From positions 1-39,105 of the forward strand of contig NZ_BMXK01000016.1 of the NCBI RefSeq assembly GCF_014651715.1: DNA of 39,105 bases, in the 5' to 3' direction. This document shows, one piece after another, positions 15,130-23,469 of this stretch. Every line of letters starts with the position of its first letter. The first letter of the stretch is position 1. This stretch comes from Zhihengliuella salsuginis (lineage in GTDB: Bacteria; Actinomycetota; Actinomycetes; Actinomycetales; Micrococcaceae). A program made the translations under genes and the position numbers. Below the pieces are notes generated by a model. It ran no database searches and was not told the DNA's origin. It saw nothing but the letters and a program-made list of their open reading frames with translations.

Positions 15130-15175
15130 ATTTTAGTATGTATGACCTAGTTGTGGTAGGGGTGTGGACAACTAG
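15130..15175 (-). promoter_or_regulatory. Promoter of the HNH gene with an inverted repeat
   Basis: The -10 box TAAAAT (15135-15130) lies 6 nt before the ATG. CTAGTTGT (15147-15154) and ACAACTAG (15168-15175) are perfect 8-bp inverted arms with a 13-nt spacer, spanning the expected -35. The position suits a repressor or activator site. The inverted repeat could also help end disA transcription, though no T-run follows. Confidence 0.45.
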
Positions 15176-15271
15176 TCGAACAGGAATTCGATGTTGATGC
15201 GGGCCACCTGGGGCAGCGCGGGAGTGGTCCGGGCGGCCAACCCGCGGGTTGCCCGGGTTGCGGCCGCGCGG

Positions 15272-16348
15272 TCAGGAGAAGCGGTCGAGCAGGCTGGATT
15301 CGGCGACCTTCGAGAGGTTCTCCCGCACGGTCTTGGCGCGCTGCTCGCCGATGCCGTCGACGTGCATCAGATCCGTGATGTTCGCCGCCATGAGCTCTTG
15401 GAGGTCGTCGAAGTTCTCCACCAGCCGGGCGGCCACTGCGCGGGGGAGGGCCTTGATGCCCGCGAGCAGGCGGTGGCCCTTGGGGCGCAGGGGGGTCTCG
15501 AGGGTGTCGGGGTGCGTCGCGCAGCCGAGAACCAGGGCGATCTTGTTCAGGTCGACGATCTCGGCTGAAGAGAAGCGGCGCAGCTTCGACAGTGCGGCGT
15601 CGATGGCCTCCGGCGTCGTGCCGTTCTTGGAGTAGTCCTTCAGCAGCACGTCGCTGCCGGGGCCGAGCCCCGCCGTGAGCTCGTCGAGCTGCAGCGAGAG
15701 GAGGCGGCCGTCCACGCCGAGCTCGAGCACGTACTGGGCGATCTCCTCGGAGATGCGGCGCACCATCTCCTGGCGTTGGAGGACGACGGCGACGTCGCGG
15801 ACCGTGACCACGGCCTCGATCTCCAGCGACGAGAGCTGGCTCGTGACCTGGTCCAGGCGCATCCTGTAGCGCTCGAGCGTGGCGACGGCCTGGTTGGCCC
15901 TCGCCAGGATCGGCTCCGAGCCTTCGAGCACGTGCCGGATCGAATGGACGTAGATCGCGATGGTCTGCATCGACTGCGACACGGAGATGACCGGGAAGCC
16001 GGTCTGGATGGCGACGCGCTCGGCCGTGCGGTGGCGGGTACCCGATTCCTGGGTCGGGATCGAGTGGTCGGGGACCAGCTGGACGGCGGCGCGCAGGATG
16101 TTGGAGGAGTCCTTGTCGCACACGATGGCCCCGTCCATCTTCGCCAGCTCGCGCAGGCGGGTGGGGGAGAAGTCGATGTTGATGTCGAATCCGCCGGAGC
16201 AGATGGAGTCGACTGTCTTGTCGAACCCGAGGACGATCAGCCCGCCGGTGCGCCCGCGCAGGATCCGCTCCAGGCCGTCGCGCAGCTGCGTCCCGGGCGC
16301 GACGCGGGCCAGCGTTGCGCGGAGCGCGTCATCGGGGCTCTTGGTCAT
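15272..16348 (-). CDS. disA: DNA integrity scanning protein DisA, diadenylate cyclase
   Basis: Makes cyclic di-AMP from two ATP and scans DNA for branched structures. The DAC domain carries the two signature motifs, DGA at residues 72-74 and RHR at 105-107 (GTRHRTAER), so it should be active. A long helical linker (about 150-280) and a C-terminal helix-hairpin-helix DNA-binding domain (IKALPRAVAARLVENFDDLQ) follow. The 358-residue length is typical. It starts 70 bases downstream of radA on the same strand; the radA-disA pair is a conserved actinobacterial arrangement linking c-di-AMP output to recombination intermediates. Confidence 0.96.
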   Translation of the reverse strand: MTKSPDDALRATLARVAPGTQLRDGLERILRGRTGGLIVLGFDKTVDSICSGGFDINIDFSPTRLRELAKMDGAIVCDKDSSNILRAAVQLVPDHSIPTQESGTRHRTAERVAIQTGFPVISVSQSMQTIAIYVHSIRHVLEGSEPILARANQAVATLERYRMRLDQVTSQLSSLEIEAVVTVRDVAVVLQRQEMVRRISEEIAQYVLELGVDGRLLSLQLDELTAGLGPGSDVLLKDYSKNGTTPEAIDAALSKLRRFSSAEIVDLNKIALVLGCATHPDTLETPLRPKGHRLLAGIKALPRAVAARLVENFDDLQELMAANITDLMHVDGIGEQRAKTVRENLSKVAESSLLDRFS

Positions 16349-16418
16349 GTTTCTTCCTCGGGTGCGATGGCCGGGCGGGGCGTGTCTTTTCCTCAGTGTA
16401 GGCGCACGCGAGCACGGC

Positions 16419-17801
16419 CTACGCGGCCGGTGCCGGAAACACGACGCCGAGCGCCTCGGCGACCGTGGAGACCGCGCGGACCCGGAAGCCCTCCGGCAGC
16501 TCCCCGGGGCCGTTGGGGCTGGAGGGGATGATCGCGTACTGGAAACCCTGCCGCTCGGCCTCGTTGATGCGCCGGTTGATGTCCGGCACGGGCCGTACCT
16601 CGCCCGCCAGGCCGACCTCGCCGAATGCGATCATTCGAGGCGAGAGGGGTTTGTCCATGAACGCGCTCGCGAGCGCCAGGGCCGCGGCCAGGTCCACGGC
16701 CGGCTCCGACAGTTTCACCCCGCCGACGGTGGCCAGGTAGGAGTCCTTCTGCGACAGGTCCATGCGGGCGCGGGCCTGCAGGACCGCCAGGATCATGGCC
16801 GTGCGCGAGGAATCCAGTCCGCTGGTGGCGCGCCGGGGCTGCGGGGTGGAGGTCGGCGAGATGAGCGCCTGCACCTCGGCCAGCAGAGGGCGGCGGCCCT
16901 CGATCGTGACGGTGATGCACGTGCCGGAGACCTGGTCCTTGGTGCGGGTCACGAACAGCCCGCTGGGATCGGACAGGCCGACGATGCCGTTCTCCGTCAG
17001 GTCGAAGCAGCCGACCTCGTCGGTCGGCCCGTAGCGGTTCTTGATCGCCCGCAGCAGTCGCAGCCGGGAGTGACGCTCGCCGTCGAACTGGCAGACGACG
17101 TCGACGAGGTGTTCCAGGAGGCGCGGACCGGCGATCGACCCCTCCTTGGTGACGTGGCCGACGAGGATCGTGGTCATGTCCCGCTTCTTCGCCGCGCTGA
17201 TGAGCGAGGCGGCGACCTCGCGCACCTGGGAGACGCCGCCGGCCGCGCCCTCGATCTCGGAGGAGGAGAGGGTCTGCACGGAGTCGACGATGAGCACGTC
17301 CGGCGAGAGTGCTTCGACGTGCCCCAGTGCCATCGACAAGTCGGTCTCCGCGGTGAGGTGCAGCGTGTCCGCCATGGCGCCGATTCGCTCGCCGCGCAGC
17401 TTGACCTGCGCCGCGGATTCCTCGCCCGTGACGTACAGGACCCGGTTGCCGCTGACGGCGGCCCGGGAGGCGACGTCGAGCAGCAGGGTCGACTTGCCGA
17501 CGCCGGGCTCGCCGGCCAGCAGGATCACGGCACCCGGCACCAGCCCGCCGCCGAGCACGCGGTCGAGCTCGCCGACATACGTCGGCCGGAACTGCGCCGT
17601 CGAGGCGTCGACGTCGCTGATGACCGGCGCCGGCTCCGCCACGCTCGCGGCCTTGGTTCTGGCACCGACCTGGCCGATCTCGCCGACCGTGCCCCACGCC
17701 TGGCATTCGCCGCAGCGCCCGACCCACTTCGCGGTGGACCAGCCGCACTCGGCGCACCGGTAGCCGGGGGACTTGCTGCGTGTTGAAGACTTGCTCGCCA
17801 T
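16419..17801 (-). CDS. radA: DNA repair protein RadA (Sms)
   Basis: A RecA-like branch-migration factor for homologous recombination, 460 residues. In order: a C4 zinc finger (Cys16, Cys19, Cys30, Cys33), an ATPase core with Walker A GEPGVGKST at 97-105 and Walker B VLIVDSVQ, the RadA-specific KNRYG motif in the middle, and a C-terminal Lon-protease-like domain ending in EALGVVFP. ATG 17801 is chosen because the zinc finger begins 16 residues later; the open frame running back to 19013 is out of register with the real upstream gene. It lies 29 bases after the FUSC-like gene and 70 bases before disA, all on one strand. Confidence 0.96.
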   Translation of the reverse strand: MASKSSTRSKSPGYRCAECGWSTAKWVGRCGECQAWGTVGEIGQVGARTKAASVAEPAPVISDVDASTAQFRPTYVGELDRVLGGGLVPGAVILLAGEPGVGKSTLLLDVASRAAVSGNRVLYVTGEESAAQVKLRGERIGAMADTLHLTAETDLSMALGHVEALSPDVLIVDSVQTLSSSEIEGAAGGVSQVREVAASLISAAKKRDMTTILVGHVTKEGSIAGPRLLEHLVDVVCQFDGERHSRLRLLRAIKNRYGPTDEVGCFDLTENGIVGLSDPSGLFVTRTKDQVSGTCITVTIEGRRPLLAEVQALISPTSTPQPRRATSGLDSSRTAMILAVLQARARMDLSQKDSYLATVGGVKLSEPAVDLAAALALASAFMDKPLSPRMIAFGEVGLAGEVRPVPDINRRINEAERQGFQYAIIPSSPNGPGELPEGFRVRAVSTVAEALGVVFPAPAA

Positions 17802-17830
17802 GGCCCCGACTCTATCCGCTGCCACCCGCA

Positions 17831-18958
17831 TCAAAGGTTCGGCAGATAGCCCCGCGCCTCCTCGTGCTCGAGCCCTGCGGCCTCCAACAGGTCGACGGTC
17901 ATCGGCCGCAGCAGCATGATGAGCGACTCGCACTCGACGCCGGTCACGCCGAACTCCCGGGGATCCAGCCGGGCAGCGCAGTCGGCGAGCTCGACCCGGG
18001 CCGTGCGCTCGGCCCGCGACCGCGCGGCTGCGCTCGTCTCCGCGACCGATGCCTTGAGCGGGGTCATCGCGTCGGCGAGCGAATCGAAGTAGGTCGACAG
18101 CGCCTCGGCGTCCGCGGTCCCGACCGCGCCGTGCGTGATGGCCGCCGCCAGCCGCCGGGCGATGACGCGCACGTTGCGCACGGCGAGGTCGGTCTGCTCG
18201 GCGACCCGCGCGATCCGCTTCAGCTCCCCGCGCTGCCCGCGGTAGGCGGGCGACATGGTGGCGATCTCGTTGGCGCCGCGCAGCATCGCGGGCAGCTCGT
18301 CCACCCGTTTCTGCGTGCCGCGGGCCCGCACCAGCGCGTGCCAGGCGAGGGTCGAATCGAAGGTGCGCACCGCCGTCGCACTCTCCCGCAGGACGGCGCG
18401 GAATTCGTCCAGCAGGTTCTCGAGCTGGGTGGCGGGCTCGTGCCGCGGGTTCTTGGGGGTGAGCAGGGCGATCAGCAGCGCGAACAGACCGCCGACCACG
18501 GCGTCGAGGCTGCGCGTGAACACGCCGCCGTCGGGCGCCGGCAGCAGCACCACGAGCAGGGACTGGAGTCCCAGCTGGGTGCTGAAGATCGTTCCGGAGT
18601 CCAGGAACCTCGCGATGGTCAGGGAGATCAGGAGGACGACGGCGGCCTGCCAGAGTCCCGCGCCGAACGCGTGCACCAGGAGGTCCCCGACCAGGATGCC
18701 GAGCGTGCAGCCGCCGGCGACCTCGACGGTGCGGCGAAGGTGGGTGTCGTGGCCGAAGCCGAGGGCGATCATCGCGCTGGTGGCGGCGAACAGGGGTCCC
18801 TGGTGGCCCAGGAGTTCCTCGGCGATCCAGTAGGCGCCCACCGCGCACACCGTGATCTGCAGGATCTTCCACGCCGAGGACTTCACGCGCAGTGCGCCGA
18901 CGCGGGCGCGCCGCTTGGTGAAGCGCGCGCTGCGGCCCAGATGCTCGGTGATTCCCAC
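17831..18958 (-). CDS. FUSC / aromatic-acid-exporter-like membrane protein
   Basis: A 375-residue protein with an N-terminal membrane domain of about six helices in two hairpin groups (residues 30-165), containing the FUSC-family pattern LGFGHDTHLRRTVEVAGGCTLGI, and a C-terminal cytoplasmic helical domain (about 175-370). Relatives include the ArAE_1 (DUF939) and aromatic-acid exporter families; the substrate is unknown. The GTG start at 18958 has no clear Shine-Dalgarno and overlaps a TATAC sequence, so the true start may be slightly further in. It precedes radA by 29 bases on the same strand and is divergent from pstS. Confidence 0.8.
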   Translation of the reverse strand: MGITEHLGRSARFTKRRARVGALRVKSSAWKILQITVCAVGAYWIAEELLGHQGPLFAATSAMIALGFGHDTHLRRTVEVAGGCTLGILVGDLLVHAFGAGLWQAAVVLLISLTIARFLDSGTIFSTQLGLQSLLVVLLPAPDGGVFTRSLDAVVGGLFALLIALLTPKNPRHEPATQLENLLDEFRAVLRESATAVRTFDSTLAWHALVRARGTQKRVDELPAMLRGANEIATMSPAYRGQRGELKRIARVAEQTDLAVRNVRVIARRLAAAITHGAVGTADAEALSTYFDSLADAMTPLKASVAETSAAARSRAERTARVELADCAARLDPREFGVTGVECESLIMLLRPMTVDLLEAAGLEHEEARGYLPNL

Positions 18959-19025
18959 GCGTATAGTCTCGCATGAGAGTTCCCGGAGGTGATCTTGGTC
19001 TCACAAGGTGCAACTTGCAAGTGCC

Positions 19026-19047
19026 GTTAACCCTGCGTTCACCTTTA
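19026..19047 (+). promoter_or_regulatory. PHO box: two 11-nt direct repeats upstream of pstS
   Basis: GTTAACCCTGC (19026-19036) is followed directly by GTTCACCTTTA (19037-19047). Two adjacent 11-nt units starting GTTNACC match the PhoP-binding direct-repeat unit described for actinobacteria such as Streptomyces. Its position about 80 bases before pstS indicates induction under phosphate limitation by the PhoR-PhoP system, which is not encoded in this window. Confidence 0.72.
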
Positions 19048-19051
19048 ACGG

Positions 19052-19070
19052 CCGGAGGCTTTACCTCCGG
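19052..19070 (+). promoter_or_regulatory. Leader hairpin between PHO box and pstS
   Basis: CCGGAGG-CTTTA-CCTCCGG is a perfect 7-bp stem with a 5-nt loop, ending 55 bases before the pstS start. It is not followed by a T-run, so it is more likely an mRNA 5' stabilising hairpin or a second operator than a terminator. Confidence 0.5.
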
Positions 19071-19125
19071 GGCCTAGTTTCGAGAACGGTCCTGATTCGA
19101 TACCAATCATCCAAGGGGAACGCAC

Positions 19126-20235
19126 GTGAAGAAGCTGAGCTTCGTCAAAACTGCCGCAGTTCTGTCCGTTGCAGCACTGGCACTGACCGCCTGCGGCGGC
19201 TCGAACAACCCGACCGCCGGTGGTTCCGAAACCGCCGGCGGGGGCGGCGAGCTGTCCGGCACCATCAGCGGCGGCGGCGCCTCCTCGCAGGAGGCCGCCA
19301 TGACCGCTTGGGTCGACGGATTCCGCAGCGTCCAGTCGGGTGCCACGGTCCAGTACAACCCGGTCGGTTCCGGTTCGGGCCGCGAGGGCTTCCTGGCCGG
19401 CCAGTACGTCTTCGCCGGCTCCGACGCCGCGATGGACGCCGAGGAGCTCGAGTCCTCGAAGGACCAGTGCGGCCCCGACGGCGCCTTCCACATCCCGGGC
19501 TACATCTCCCCGGTCGCCGTGGCCTTCAACCTCGAGGGTGTCGACACCCTGAACCTGGACGCCAAGACCATCGCCGCGATCTTCACCGGCGAGATCACCA
19601 ACTGGAACGACGAGGCGATCGCCGCCCAGAACGACGGCGTCGAGCTGCCGGACACCCCGATCACCGTGGTCCACCGCGCCGACTCCTCGGGCACCACCGA
19701 GAACTTCACCGACTACCTGGCCGCCGCCGCGGCGGACACCTGGACCTACGGCGTCGTCGAGGACTGGCCGGAGGAGATCGTCGCCGAGAACGCCCAGGGC
19801 ACGCAGGGCGTCGTCGGCCAGGTGACCGCCACCGATGGTGCGATCACCTACTCCGACGCCTCCGCCGTCGGCGACCTGGGCACCGTCGCCGTCAAGGTGG
19901 GCGAGGAGTACGTCCCGTACTCCGCCGAGGCCGCCTCCAAGGCCGTCGAGAACGCCAACTCCGTCGAGGGTGCAGCCGAGAACGACATGGCGGTCGAGCT
20001 GGACCGCGAGACGACCGCGGCGGGCACCTACCCGATCGTCCTCGTCTCGTACCACATCTACTGCAACGAGTACGCCGACCAGGAGACCGCGGACCTCGTC
20101 AAGGCCTTCGCCGAGTACGTCGTCTCCGAGGACGGCCAGTCGACCGCCGAGGCCTCGGCCGGCAACGCCCCGATCTCCGAGGCCCTGCGCGAGCAGGCAC
20201 TCGAGTCGATCTCCGGAATCGGCGTCCAGGGCTGA
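19126..20235 (+). CDS. pstS: Phosphate-binding lipoprotein PstS
   Basis: The high-affinity extracytoplasmic phosphate receptor of the Pst ABC importer, 369 residues. A lipoprotein signal peptide ends in LTAC with Cys23 lipidated, followed by a Gly/Thr/Ser linker. The phosphate-site motifs are GGGASSQEAAM, GSGSGREGFLAGQ and HRADSSGTTENFTDYL. The ATG follows AAGGGGAACGC. It heads the pstSCAB operon; 158 bases with a 12-bp hairpin separate it from pstC, which would make pstS mRNA more abundant than the rest. The PHO box upstream indicates phosphate-starvation control. Confidence 0.97.
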   Translation: MKKLSFVKTAAVLSVAALALTACGGSNNPTAGGSETAGGGGELSGTISGGGASSQEAAMTAWVDGFRSVQSGATVQYNPVGSGSGREGFLAGQYVFAGSDAAMDAEELESSKDQCGPDGAFHIPGYISPVAVAFNLEGVDTLNLDAKTIAAIFTGEITNWNDEAIAAQNDGVELPDTPITVVHRADSSGTTENFTDYLAAAAADTWTYGVVEDWPEEIVAENAQGTQGVVGQVTATDGAITYSDASAVGDLGTVAVKVGEEYVPYSAEAASKAVENANSVEGAAENDMAVELDRETTAAGTYPIVLVSYHIYCNEYADQETADLVKAFAEYVVSEDGQSTAEASAGNAPISEALREQALESISGIGVQG

Positions 20236-20272
20236 GCAGGCGGGTCATCTCCACGCCGAACACCTAGCGCAC

Positions 20273-20313
20273 GAATGGTCTCCGCGGCACTCCCTCCGCC
20301 TCGGAGACCATTC
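20273..20313 (+). terminator. Hairpin between pstS and pstC, probable attenuator
   Basis: GAATGGTCTCCG (20273-20284) pairs perfectly with CGGAGACCATTC (20302-20313), a 12-bp stem with a 17-nt loop. No T-run follows, so partial termination or a barrier to 3' exonucleases that protects pstS mRNA is more likely than full termination. Binding proteins such as PstS are commonly made in excess over their permease. Confidence 0.65.
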
Positions 20314-20393
20314 CGCGTGCGCAGTACAGTAGGACCGGAGCCCCACCGGCCGGTCCGTCCGTCCACGTCACTCCTACCGTTCGAAGGATTCCT

Positions 20394-21344
20394 GTGACAA
20401 CCACGACTCAGCAGTCCGCCCTGCACGACCCCAAGTCGGCAGGCGGCCGCGCCGGAGACAAGATCTTCTCCGGAATCGCCCTGACGGCGGGCATCGTGAT
20501 CTTGGCCATCCTGGCCTTCGTCGCGCTCTACCTCGTCGTCGAATCCCTCCCGGCCCTCACCGCCGGCGAGGGCGAACTGACCAACGGCAAGACGAGCTTC
20601 TGGAGCTACGTCGGGCCGATGATGGTCGGCACGCTCATCGCCTCCGGAGTCGCCCTCCTGCTCGCCACACCGGTCGCCGTCGGCGTCGCCCTCTTCATCT
20701 CCCACTATTCGCCGAAGCATCTGAGCCAGCCGATCGGCTACGTCATCGACCTGCTCGCTGCGATCCCCTCGGTCGTCTACGGCGCGTGGGGCATGACCTT
20801 CCTCGGCCCGCTCCTCGTGCCCGCCTACCGGTGGCTCTCCGAGAACGCCGGCTGGATCCCGATCTTCGCCGGCGGCTACTCCCAGACGGGCCGCACGCTG
20901 TTCACCGCGTCGGTCGTGCTCGCCGTGATGGTCCTGCCGATCATCACGAGCATGTGCCGCGAGATCTTCGTGCAGACGCCGAAGCTCCACGAGGAGGCCG
21001 CTCTGGCCCTCGGCGCCACGCGCTGGGAGATGGTGAAGATGGCCGTCTTCCCGTTCGCCCGTGCCGGCATCGTCTCGGCTGTCATGCTCGGCCTCGGCCG
21101 CGCCCTCGGCGAGACCATGGCCGTGGCCCTGGTCCTGTCCCCGGGCGTGCTCTCGGCCAATCTCATCTCGGCCGGCAACCAGACGATCCCCGCGGAGATC
21201 GCACTCAACTTCCCCGAGGCGTTCGGCATGCGCCAGAACGAGCTCATCGCGGCCGGTCTCGTCCTCTTCGTCATCACCCTCGTGGTCAACATGATCGCGC
21301 GCTGGATCGTCAGCCGCCACAAGGAATTCTCGGGAGCCAACTGA
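20394..21344 (+). CDS. pstC: Phosphate ABC transporter permease PstC
   Basis: A 316-residue inner permease subunit with six predicted helices. The binding-protein-dependent transport signature (EAA loop) is seen in EEAALALGATRWEMVKMAVFPFARAG. The hydrophobic residues near the start (GIVILAILAFVALYLVV) and the AIPSVVYGAWG motif are typical of PstC. The start is GTG with GAAGGA 6 nt upstream. Its stop overlaps the pstA start (TGATG), so the two permeases are translationally coupled and should form the PstC-PstA heterodimer. Confidence 0.96.
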   Translation: MTTTTQQSALHDPKSAGGRAGDKIFSGIALTAGIVILAILAFVALYLVVESLPALTAGEGELTNGKTSFWSYVGPMMVGTLIASGVALLLATPVAVGVALFISHYSPKHLSQPIGYVIDLLAAIPSVVYGAWGMTFLGPLLVPAYRWLSENAGWIPIFAGGYSQTGRTLFTASVVLAVMVLPIITSMCREIFVQTPKLHEEAALALGATRWEMVKMAVFPFARAGIVSAVMLGLGRALGETMAVALVLSPGVLSANLISAGNQTIPAEIALNFPEAFGMRQNELIAAGLVLFVITLVVNMIARWIVSRHKEFSGAN

Positions 21345-22468
21345 TGACCACCAACGTGAAAACCGACCTCGAGAACAAGGGCCGCTCCCGTCTGACGGTG
21401 GGCCAGAAACCCCGATGGACGTGGGCCGCCTGCCTGGCCGGCTCGGCCGTCGTCGCGGCCGCCGTGTTGGCACTGATCGGCTTCAACGTCGCCGGCTGGG
21501 CCGTGCTGACCGCCGTCCTCTACGTCGCCTCGATGTACGTCTCGACGGTGGTCCTGGAGAACCGCCGCAAGGCGACGAACGGGCTGTGGACCAACCTGGT
21601 CTTCGGCGCGTTCGTCATCGCCCTGCTGCCGCTGGTCTCCGTCCTCTGGACCGTGCTGTCGATCGGCCTGCCGGGCCTGCTCGCACCGGGCTTCCTGGCC
21701 TCCGACATGCTCGGGATCACCGGCGCCGTCGACCAGCAGAGCGTGAACGAGGGCACCAGCGTCCTCGGCGGCGTGGCCCACGCCCTCGTCGGATCCCTGC
21801 TGATCACCATCGGCGCCACCGTCATCTCCGTGCCGATCGGCCTGCTGACCTCCATCTACCTCGTCGAATACAGTCGCGGCGGGTTCTTCTCGAAGGCCAT
21901 CACGTTCTTCGTCGACGTCATGACGGGCATCCCGTCGATTGTCGCCGGTCTGTTCGCGGCCGGCCTGATGATGACCCTCGTCGGACCGGGAACCAACGTG
22001 ATGGGCTTCTCCGCGGTCCTCGCGCTCTCCGTGCTGATGATCCCCGTGGTCGTCCGCTCCACCGAGGAGATGCTGCGCGTGGTCCCCAACGAGTTGCGTG
22101 AGGCGTCCTACGCGCTCGGCGTCCGCAAGTGGCGCACGATCCTCAGGGTCGTCATCCCGACGTCCATCTCCGGCATCGCCTCCGGCGTGACACTGGCCAT
22201 CGCCCGCGTCATCGGCGAGACGGCCCCGATCCTGGTCACCGCGGGTGTCGCGATCCAGACCAACTGGAACCTCTTCCAGGACTGGATGATGTCGCTCCCG
22301 GTGTACATCTACCGGCAGATGATGTTCCCGACGGCGCCGTCCGCACCCGATGCCTCCGAACAGCGCGCCTGGGCGGCGGCTCTGGTCCTGATCATCATCG
22401 TGATGCTGCTGAACCTTCTCGCCCGATTCATTGCCAAGGCCTTCGCCCCGAAGAAGTCCGGCCGCTAA
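21344..22468 (+). CDS. pstA: Phosphate ABC transporter permease PstA
   Basis: A 374-residue permease subunit. The conserved core begins near residue 140 ([21 protein letters not shown]); the EAA loop is [20 protein letters not shown], and [15 protein letters not shown] is the PstA-specific helix. About 80 residues with two extra hydrophobic segments precede the normal core, as in other actinobacteria. ATG 21344 overlaps the pstC stop by one base; a longer frame upstream is out of context. It is followed 32 bases later by pstB. Confidence 0.95.
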   Translation: MTTNVKTDLENKGRSRLTVGQKPRWTWAACLAGSAVVAAAVLALIGFNVAGWAVLTAVLYVASMYVSTVVLENRRKATNGLWTNLVFGAFVIALLPLVSVLWTVLSIGLPGLLAPGFLASDMLGITGAVDQQSVNEGTSVLGGVAHALVGSLLITIGATVISVPIGLLTSIYLVEYSRGGFFSKAITFFVDVMTGIPSIVAGLFAAGLMMTLVGPGTNVMGFSAVLALSVLMIPVVVRSTEEMLRVVPNELREASYALGVRKWRTILRVVIPTSISGIASGVTLAIARVIGETAPILVTAGVAIQTNWNLFQDWMMSLPVYIYRQMMFPTAPSAPDASEQRAWAAALVLIIIVMLLNLLARFIAKAFAPKKSGR

Positions 22469-22500
22469 GCACCCCCTCGAGACTTTCACTAAGGAACAAC

Positions 22501-23280
22501 ATGTCAAAGCGCATCGACGCCATCGACCTGAACGTCTACTACGGCAAATTCCGTGCCGTCGCCGACGTCGACATCACCATCGAGCCGAAGTCCGTGACGG
22601 CCTTCATCGGTCCGTCCGGCTGCGGCAAGACGACCTTCCTGCGGACGCTCAACCGCATGCACGAGGTCCTTCCGGGCGCCCACGTCGAGGGCAAGCTGCT
22701 GCTCGACGGCGACGACATCTACGCCCCGGGCGTCGATCCGGTCGCCGTCCGCTCGAACGTGGGCATGGTTTTCCAGCGCCCGAACCCGTTCCCGACGATG
22801 ACCATCCGCGAGAACGTCCTGGCCGGCCTGAAGCTCAACGGCCAGCGCATCTCCAAGGGCGACGCGGACGCCGTCGTCGAGAAGTCGCTGCGCGGGGCCA
22901 ACCTCTGGCAGGAGGTCAAGGACCGTCTCGAGAAGCCGGGCTCCGGCCTCTCCGGCGGCCAGCAGCAGCGACTCTGCATCGCGCGCACCATCGCGGTCGA
23001 GCCGGAGGTCATCCTCATGGACGAGCCGTGCTCTGCGCTCGACCCGATCTCGACCCTGGCCGTCGAGGATCTGATCTCCGAGCTCAAGGAGCAGTACACG
23101 GTGGTCATCGTGACCCACAATATGCAGCAGGCGGCGCGCGTCTCCGACAAGACGGCGTTCTTCAACATCGCGGGCACCGGCAAGCCGGGCAAGCTGATCG
23201 AGTACGCCGAGACGTCGCAGATCTTCAACAACCCGCAGGAGAAGTCGACCGAGGACTACGTCTCCGGCCGCTTCGGATAG
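22501..23280 (+). CDS. pstB: Phosphate ABC transporter ATP-binding protein PstB
   Basis: A 259-residue ATPase that powers PstCA. Walker A is GPSGCGKT (residues 37-44), the Q-loop is VFQRPNPFP, the signature is LSGGQQQR, Walker B is [12 protein letters not shown], and the switch His is in [11 protein letters not shown]. The start is chosen at ATG 22501 after AAGGAACAAC; the frame open upstream is antisense-like read-through of pstA in another phase. It is last in the pstSCAB operon and is followed by a G-rich stretch and a strong terminator. No phoU follows it; a DUF47 gene lies 1.2 kb away. Confidence 0.97.
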   Translation: MSKRIDAIDLNVYYGKFRAVADVDITIEPKSVTAFIGPSGCGKTTFLRTLNRMHEVLPGAHVEGKLLLDGDDIYAPGVDPVAVRSNVGMVFQRPNPFPTMTIRENVLAGLKLNGQRISKGDADAVVEKSLRGANLWQEVKDRLEKPGSGLSGGQQQRLCIARTIAVEPEVILMDEPCSALDPISTLAVEDLISELKEQYTVVIVTHNMQQAARVSDKTAFFNIAGTGKPGKLIEYAETSQIFNNPQEKSTEDYVSGRFG

Positions 23281-23327
23281 ACCGAACGAATTTCACAGCT
23301 TCCCTGCGGTGGCGAACGGACACTGCA

Positions 23328-23370
23328 GGGGGTGGCCCTGAAGGGGGACCTTCGGGGGATCTTGAGGGGG
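23328..23370 (+). other. Four G5 tracts: potential G-quadruplex in the pstB 3' region
   Basis: Four runs of five G occur at 23328-23332, 23343-23347, 23354-23358 and 23366-23370, separated by 10, 6 and 7 nt. This fits the G-quadruplex pattern with five tetrads possible, on the coding strand, so it could fold in both the non-template DNA and the pst mRNA 3' end just before the terminator. Formation in the cell is inferred. Confidence 0.55.
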
Positions 23371-23374
23371 ATCG

Positions 23375-23408
23375 ACGGCGGGTGCTCACCACGGTGGGCG
23401 CCCGCCGT
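23375..23408 (+). terminator. Rho-independent-type terminator after pstB
   Basis: ACGGCGGG (23375-23382) pairs with CCCGCCGT (23401-23408), and the interval folds further (GCTCACC with GGTGGGC, one wobble pair), giving an almost continuous 16-bp stem. TCCGTTT follows. It ends the pstSCAB transcript before the convergent pit gene. Confidence 0.75.
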
Positions 23409-23469
23409 TCCGTTTAACCCCGTTCCGTCGGACGCGGCGCCCTCCAGTTGCCGGAATAAGCGGCCGGGA

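Noticed and set aside
17802-19013. Upstream extension of the radA frame to 19013
   Set aside because: The extension lies in the FUSC-like gene in a different phase and is Arg/Pro-rich; RadA's zinc finger starts just after ATG 17801.
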